Shown: piece by piece, positions 59,134 to 64,000 of the stretch
How positions within the stretch are numbered: position 1 is the first letter of the stretch
Layout of the letters: each line of letters starts with the position of its first letter
Assembly: GCF_036669915.1 (NCBI RefSeq)
Contig: NC_089317.1
Span: 1,037,270-1,101,269, forward strand
Source of the DNA: Pocillopora verrucosa
Taxonomy: Eukaryota; Cnidaria; Anthozoa; Scleractinia; Pocilloporidae
Direction of reading: 5' to 3'
DNA: 64,000 bases
Position numbers and translations under genes: made by a program
The notes under the pieces: generated by a model
Databases searched by the model: none
What the model saw: only the letters and a program-made list of their open reading frames with translations
What the model was told of the DNA's origin: nothing

Positions 59134-59594
59134 TTAAAGTGCATGTGGCATTCTTTTTAATCTCTTTGCTTTGAATTTGTAGCCAGAAATTCTTCCTTTC
59201 ACTTCTTCAGGTGCATCCTTGACTTGGAGCCTCAATGCTGGACTAATCTGAATCGATGCATGTGCTTTGGGTTTTTCGTATAGTTTTGGAAGATAACACT
59301 GCAAGTTTTGTTTAAACGTATCCTGGCTAGAAGCAAATTTTTCTTCTCTGATTTCCCCAGTCAATACCAAGTCAAAATGCCTTTCCCTTTCATCATTACA
59401 TATTATTTTTACGAACGTGCCGTCAGCAATGGGGAACTGAGATAGTTTTCGAACGCCGGATGTCTGCGTGGTATTGATCATTTGATAGCAATCAGAATAT
59501 TCATTGAAGCAACGGAAGGTTAATGACAGGCTTTGTAATACATCGAATTGGAGTCCTTTGGATTTTAATAATTTATTTACAACGACATATTGCT
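59134..59594 (-). CDS. Unidentified open frame, possible terminal exon
   Basis: An open frame of about 153 codons runs from an AG at 59595 (TTTTGAGTTAG|CAATATG) to the stop at 59134. It has a balanced composition with cysteines (FRCFNEYSDC, IICND, LQCYL) and mixed strand-like segments such as HFDLVLTGEI and AHASIQISPAL, ending in a basic tail. A Met at 59481 could begin a shorter 115-residue form. I recognise no domain. It could be the last exon of a gene whose earlier exons I cannot see, or a decaying fragment. It lies between the receptor pseudogene and the MFSD6-like gene. Confidence 0.35.
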
Positions 59595-60004
59595 AACTCA
59601 AAACGACCAACGGATGATAATATTTTGCTAGTTTAAATCTAAACAGCTCAATTACTTCCGTTTGACTTTATAGGTAGGCTGTATATTTGCAGATGTACTC
59701 TTAGAGCTGGATTTATTAAAACATATTTTATAGTTATTTTTATAAACTTTGTCGAATAAAGTTTAGTTTTTATCTATCCAACTTTAAAAATCATGAGATG
59801 AAAATAAAGTTTTTTGTATATTCCTTCAACAACAAGGAGCGACACCCATGACAACCTCGATTATAATTTTGAGAAAACGGCTTAAAATTGAACCAATTTG
59901 AATTCTAAACCACACGTTCAGAGTTCTGATTCTGCCAATGAAATTTCTCTTCTCGTATGGTCGCTTCGATCATAGGAAACCAGGAAGACGCGAATAACAC
60001 TCCT

Positions 60005-62385
60005 TTATTCCTCTTGATCATCTGGCTGATTCGGCACAGGTTGGTAGGATGACGTTGATTCTCCGCTATTTTCTTGCCTTCCTGACCATTGCAAGCCAAG
60101 AAACAGCATTAAAATCAGAGCAAGGAAAAACGCAAAGATTCTGTATGTTGCACGCATTCCAATCCAGCCCACCAACAATCCGCCCAGGATGGTTCCCCCG
60201 CCGATTCCAACACCAACAAAGAGTCCGTTTAGGATTCCTGTGGGAAGAAAATGGTATCTCGCAAAAGTATTTTCAAGAAAGTAATTTAGTGTTAACAACT
60301 GAGTTGAAAACGTAAATTGGCCACCGTAAAGAGTTAAAAGGCTGACGTTTTGAGCGTTAACCCTTCGCCAATCGCTCTGACGAAGGGCTAACGCTCGAAA
60401 CGTCAGCCTTTTAACTTTTTACGGTGGCCAATTTACGTTTTCAACTCAGTTGTTAACACTAAATTACCCGCTATACTCTCACCGACGCAGCACCTCAGTT
60501 TCTTTATAAAATTGCCCCCTCTATTTTCAAGAAAGGCTGATGCAGGAAAAAAGCCGCTCTTCCAGGCCGATGAACACTATTGAAAACTCAAAACTCTCAT
60601 TGAATTTAATAGATTGACTTGAACTATAGCAGTTGCATTTTTGCAAGGGCATTATTGCGTTTACAATTTTTCATTACAGAAGTTGAGGTGAGAGAGAATT
60701 TTGAGCGTCGAATATCAGAAGGGAGAAAAACCGGAAGAAAACTTTTGGGGCAGGGAAAATAACAAACAACTCCTTTCAAAAATTACAAAAAGCGATCGAA
60801 ATGAAAATAAAATCAGAATTAATCAACAATAATGAAGGATCAACATACGCAAGCACCTTCGAGCGCACGAAAACGCGAGTGACAAGGAACGATTCGTTTT
60901 AGCTTTTATGTCTCCAGAGTTATGGACCTATCGAAGATCAAAAAGAGAACATAAACTGCGATCCTGAGGAGCGTGGGACTCTTAATTGGAATTTCTTTGT
61001 CTGAGATTTTGTTTACCTTGAGCAGCGGCTCCGATAGCGAGAGGGGAGGCGATGGATCCAACATAGGCCACACAGGCTGTCCAGAACACAGCAAACACTC
61101 CCCCGATGATAACGTAGTACACAATTGCAACCCATGGGCTTTGAGCGAAGGAAAAGCAGATGAACAAGATTGCGTACAGAGCAACTCCTCCAGCAATTGT
61201 CATGAAATAACCAAAACGTTCCAGCATGTAGTTGGCGAAGAAGAAGCACAGGGCACTGAAGACGAAGTGTAAGGATGCAGCTAAACCAACCTCGAAGGAA
61301 GTGGCTTTGAGATCGTCAAGGAACCATGAATTGAAATCCCCCTGAAATCCATCGCTTATTCCGAGGGCAATCGCAGTGAGCCAAAATGAACATTTTACAC
61401 GAGAATCAAATAGGTCCTTGATGGCCGATAACGATACCTCCTTCGGTCCATCGGAGTAGACGATTTTAACCAAGACTAAAAAGATCATCGTAATAACCAT
61501 GAACGCGGCGAAAAAGTAAAAGGCGATGGAGTAACGTTTGTGTATTTCGCCACAGTACTCGTAAGTGTAGTGATTTATTACGAGGCCAACGAGCAAATTA
61601 GCTACCACCATTCCTACGGAACCCCATGTACGCAGGCGGCCGTAGGACTTTCTCTCGTCGCCGAGGTAGTCCACAGCACAACCGTCCAAAAGAGGGTGGA
61701 GGATAGAGCCAAACATCTCCCCGACGACCACGATACCGAGAAGTATGTAAAACAACTTCCAGAGCTTTGCTTCGTCTACTTGTATTAAGTAATCAAGAGC
61801 TGGAGTTGGCGTACCTGTCTGCGTTAAATCGGTGGGCAAAGTGGAATTTAAGTCGATGGAATTCACTCGAGAATCCAGCTTAATGTCTGTCTGTGCGAAA
61901 TGGGATTTGCCTTCAGCGAGTGCAACACAATCTTGGTGACTCGAAGGAACAGCCAAAATTAACATATTCTTGACCAACCAAGCCGTAGCCCCGATAAGAA
62001 GAATGGCTTTCCGTCGTTTGTATTTGTCGGCAAGGACTCCCCATAAGGGTGCTCCTACAGCCTGACAAAGAGGGCGCACTCCGATAAGTACTCCTGTCTG
62101 ACCAGCAGTCAAACCCAGTTGCTTGAAGTACAAGGGAAGGAAAGTCATTAAACAACCGTAAGCGCCATAAGAGACGAAGAACACAACCTTGTAATAAAAT
62201 AACTCAAGCGTGCATCCAAACATCTTGAAACGTTCACGAAGGCTGGATTTTCCTTTCGTTTCTTCGGATGTTTTTTCACTTTCGCGCGGATTCTCTTCCA
62301 TTATGGCCAAGTGGGTATTTAAAATTGTCTCATCCCCGTAATGCTGTCGACGATATTGGCGTTTTAATTCGTAAAATGCTTTCAA
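60005..62385 (-). CDS. MFSD6-like major facilitator transporter
   Basis: Exons 62385-61017 and 60237-60005 join in phase 1 to 533 residues. The Met at 62301 is an alternative start. The family pattern is present: PLYFKQLGLTAGQTGVLIG in TM2, PLWGVLADKYKRRKAIL as the MFS loop 2-3 motif, and DYLGDERKSYGRLRTWGSVG, which mirrors the YGRxRxWGSxG signature of MFSD6. The second exon adds the last two helices and an acidic tail. A lumenal or extracellular loop of about 70 residues lies between the third helix and the next. Vertebrate MFSD6 is longer (about 790 residues), mostly in tails; its substrate is not established. The intron contains a fresh palindromic MITE close to the acceptor. Confidence 0.9.
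60281..60467. mobile_element. Palindromic MITE-like element, near-perfect hairpin
   Basis: Two arms of about 86 bases starting 'gtaatttagtgttaacaact' are inverted copies with only three mismatches around a short centre (near 'ccaatcgctctgac'). It is non-coding. It lies 43 bases from the MFSD6-like acceptor at 60238-60239, on the intron side. Confidence 0.9.
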
Positions 62386-63418
62386 CCGGTTGGTGTAAAT
62401 AAAACAATATTATGTAAACGATTTATAAATGGAAATGCAAATTAACGATCACAGTTGTTGGTTTACATTCTTTAAACAGCTTGAATGACCTCCTTCGAAA
62501 AGGGATTTGAATGTTATTTCGATTGTGCTTTATGATCTTCATTGCACTCAATGGTTGCTTTCAAACGGCCATCATAAAATAAATTGAAAATTCAAGACAA
62601 TTGGACTTGATAATTCAAGGTGAAGATTGGATTAGAAGAAGGTGACACCGTTCTAAACGAATTATTTATTCATTTATTCATACATATTAAAATTCGCGTT
62701 ATTCTAGATAAGACTTAGACGTGCGCTTCTAAAGGAGACTTATGCTTGCATTTTATTATAGGTATATGGAGCCTTCAATAGCTCGCACATGCAAAATTGT
62801 TTCGGCCAGGCGCTACTCATAGGTTCTTAGCTGGAGTGCACTCTAAGCGGTCTTCATTTAACCCTTTAACTCCTAGAAGTGATTAACATGAAACTTCACC
62901 CCATCATGATATCCTTACACTATTGTCTTGATCTAACACCAAATTCTCGTGACTAATTTACAAGGATATGTGTAGCAGCTAGAGGGGAGAATTACCAATT
63001 AGATCTTGGGAGTTTAATTGTTAGGCAATAGCAGTTTGTGGTAGCAAGTGGTCTTTTTCAAGTTCTTTTTATAGTGTTCAAGCCTCTAATAGCTGTTGGG
63101 CCATAAATGGATTTGATCTTTCTCAGATGGTGAAAACAATAAACAATGTATCCATTCTTAAAAACTTAAAACGACAATTATATCACTAGCAATGAAAGAC
63201 ACTTCGTGACTTCTCAAATTATGTACATTCGATGCTGCAAAAGTTGTATATAAGCCATTCAACTGGACTGGCTCTGCTTATAGTTTTCGATTTTTGTCAA
63301 ACATTGAGGTCGAAACAAAAAAGCAAGTGTGAGTGAAATTATGTTGCTAATGTGGTCCAGGCTTCAGTTTATGAGCTTGATTCTTTTTCAAACTCTTTTT
63401 GGCTTTTTTATAGCTGTT
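62386..63418. other. Intergenic with one MITE
   Basis: No gene seen. A family-1 MITE lies at 62860-63024. Confidence 0.4.
62860..63024. mobile_element. MITE-like element, family 1, short form
   Basis: It opens 'taaccctttaactcctagaa' and closes 'tcttgggagtttaattgtta', with 'gtgattaacatg' and 'gctagaggggagaat' shared with the copy at 8556-8770. Confidence 0.65.
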
Positions 63419-64000
63419 TCAGTTTCTACTTAATCTGACCTCGACATATTTGATACCAGCTTTTTCCTTTTTGTCCGATTTATACACTTCAAAAGCAAGT
63501 CCTTGACTGAGCAACAACTGCTCACTGTATTCAACTGTTTTATTAAAGCTCCCGTCATGCGCAGGCGTAATAAGGCAAGAGCCTCGTTTTCGATCCGGCT
63601 TTATCGTGAGGAAAAACATTCCTGGGTAGAAGCTTGGCTGTGAATTGGATGCATTGTTAGCCAAAGCCCTTATTTTACTCAGAGAGCTGCCAGACTTCGC
63701 TTGTATTCCATAACAAGGAGCAAGGGCTTGGTAATTACTTTTATCTGGTATTTCAAACCCGATGAATTTGCTTCCGTCCGATACACCGAGCCTGAGGTCA
63801 CTGTCATCTGTCTGCCCATAAGTTGCGTTGACTGCTACAGTAATTTCAACGGTCAGCGGAGTTCCTTCTGTCAACAGGCCATCAGCCACCAAAGCAACTT
63901 TTAAAAGGGCCGCGTTTTTTAAAGAACCTGCGTTGAATGTTATCTGATCAGCAGTTGCGGAATGAGAGCTATTGATATAAATGAAAGAAGCGTGGGCTCG
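63419..64000 (-). CDS. Unrecognised protein, C-terminal part, runs off the window
   Basis: The minus-strand frame is open from the window edge to a stop at 63419 (193 residues visible). It is a beta-rich, secreted-looking segment: SSHSATADQITFNAGSL, then LTVEITVAVNATYGQTDDSD, LGVSDGSKFIGFEI, ALAPCYGI, FFLTIKPDRKRGSC and a final YVEVRLSRN. Two Cys and several NxS/T sites (NATYG, NASNS, NKTVE) suggest an extracellular fold. From memory, similar 'GVSDG.xFxGF' modules occur in uncharacterised cnidarian proteins; I cannot name a domain. The start of the gene is outside the window. Confidence 0.7.
   Translation of the reverse strand, partial: RAHASFIYINSSHSATADQITFNAGSLKNAALLKVALVADGLLTEGTPLTVEITVAVNATYGQTDDSDLRLGVSDGSKFIGFEIPDKSNYQALAPCYGIQAKSGSSLSKIRALANNASNSQPSFYPGMFFLTIKPDRKRGSCLITPAHDGSFNKTVEYSEQLLLSQGLAFEVYKSDKKEKAGIKYVEVRLSRN

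Noticed and set aside
1-64000. LTR retroelements, Polinton-like elements or viral genes
   Set aside because: I saw no capsid, integrase, envelope or long terminal repeats; the only retroelement coding trace is the short LINE fragment at 58198-58296.

Overview
The window looks like nuclear DNA of a cnidarian, most likely a stony coral. Genes are AT-rich and intron-containing with GT-AG splice sites. Several gene families are typical of expanded cnidarian repertoires: CTHRC1-like collagens in tandem, NPC2/ML-domain proteins in tandem, and intronless class A receptors. Introns and intergenic DNA carry many tRNA-derived SINEs and short terminal-inverted-repeat elements. There is no sign of operons, plasmids, CRISPR or viral genes. 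Exon limits below were placed by hand from splice signals, reading-frame continuity and family similarity, without any database search.

Layout. 21-8439 (minus): a 17-exon amino-acid-transporter-like (AAAP) membrane protein, its introns loaded with SINEs and MITEs. 9326-13860 (minus): two intact intronless NPC2-like genes flanking a broken third copy. 14240-15280: a nest of tRNA-derived SINEs. 15886-24880 (minus): three tandem CTHRC1-like secreted collagens of 3 or 4 exons. 26979-31232 (minus): ribosomal protein S19 with a 5'TOP leader exon. 33108-34037 (minus), 37630-38619 (plus) and 56400-57428 (plus): three intronless class A GPCRs of the same melanocortin/EDG/cannabinoid-like type. A decayed fourth copy at 58300-58853 abuts a LINE reverse-transcriptase fragment. 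42487-51781 (plus): a two-exon gene for a 2288-residue coiled-coil protein with eight homogenised 102-residue repeats. 59134-59594 (minus): an unidentified open frame. 60005-62385 (minus): an MFSD6-like transporter. 63419-64000 (minus): the 3' end of an unrecognised gene running off the window.

The genes do not form an obvious pathway. The main theme is local duplication and decay: NPC2-like (two intact, one broken), CTHRC1-like (three intact) and GPCRs (three intact, one broken), plus internal duplication inside the coiled-coil gene. That coiled-coil gene is the best candidate for an undescribed structural protein. The NPC2-like array, with CACGTG sites upstream of each copy, is the best candidate for a testable regulatory hypothesis.
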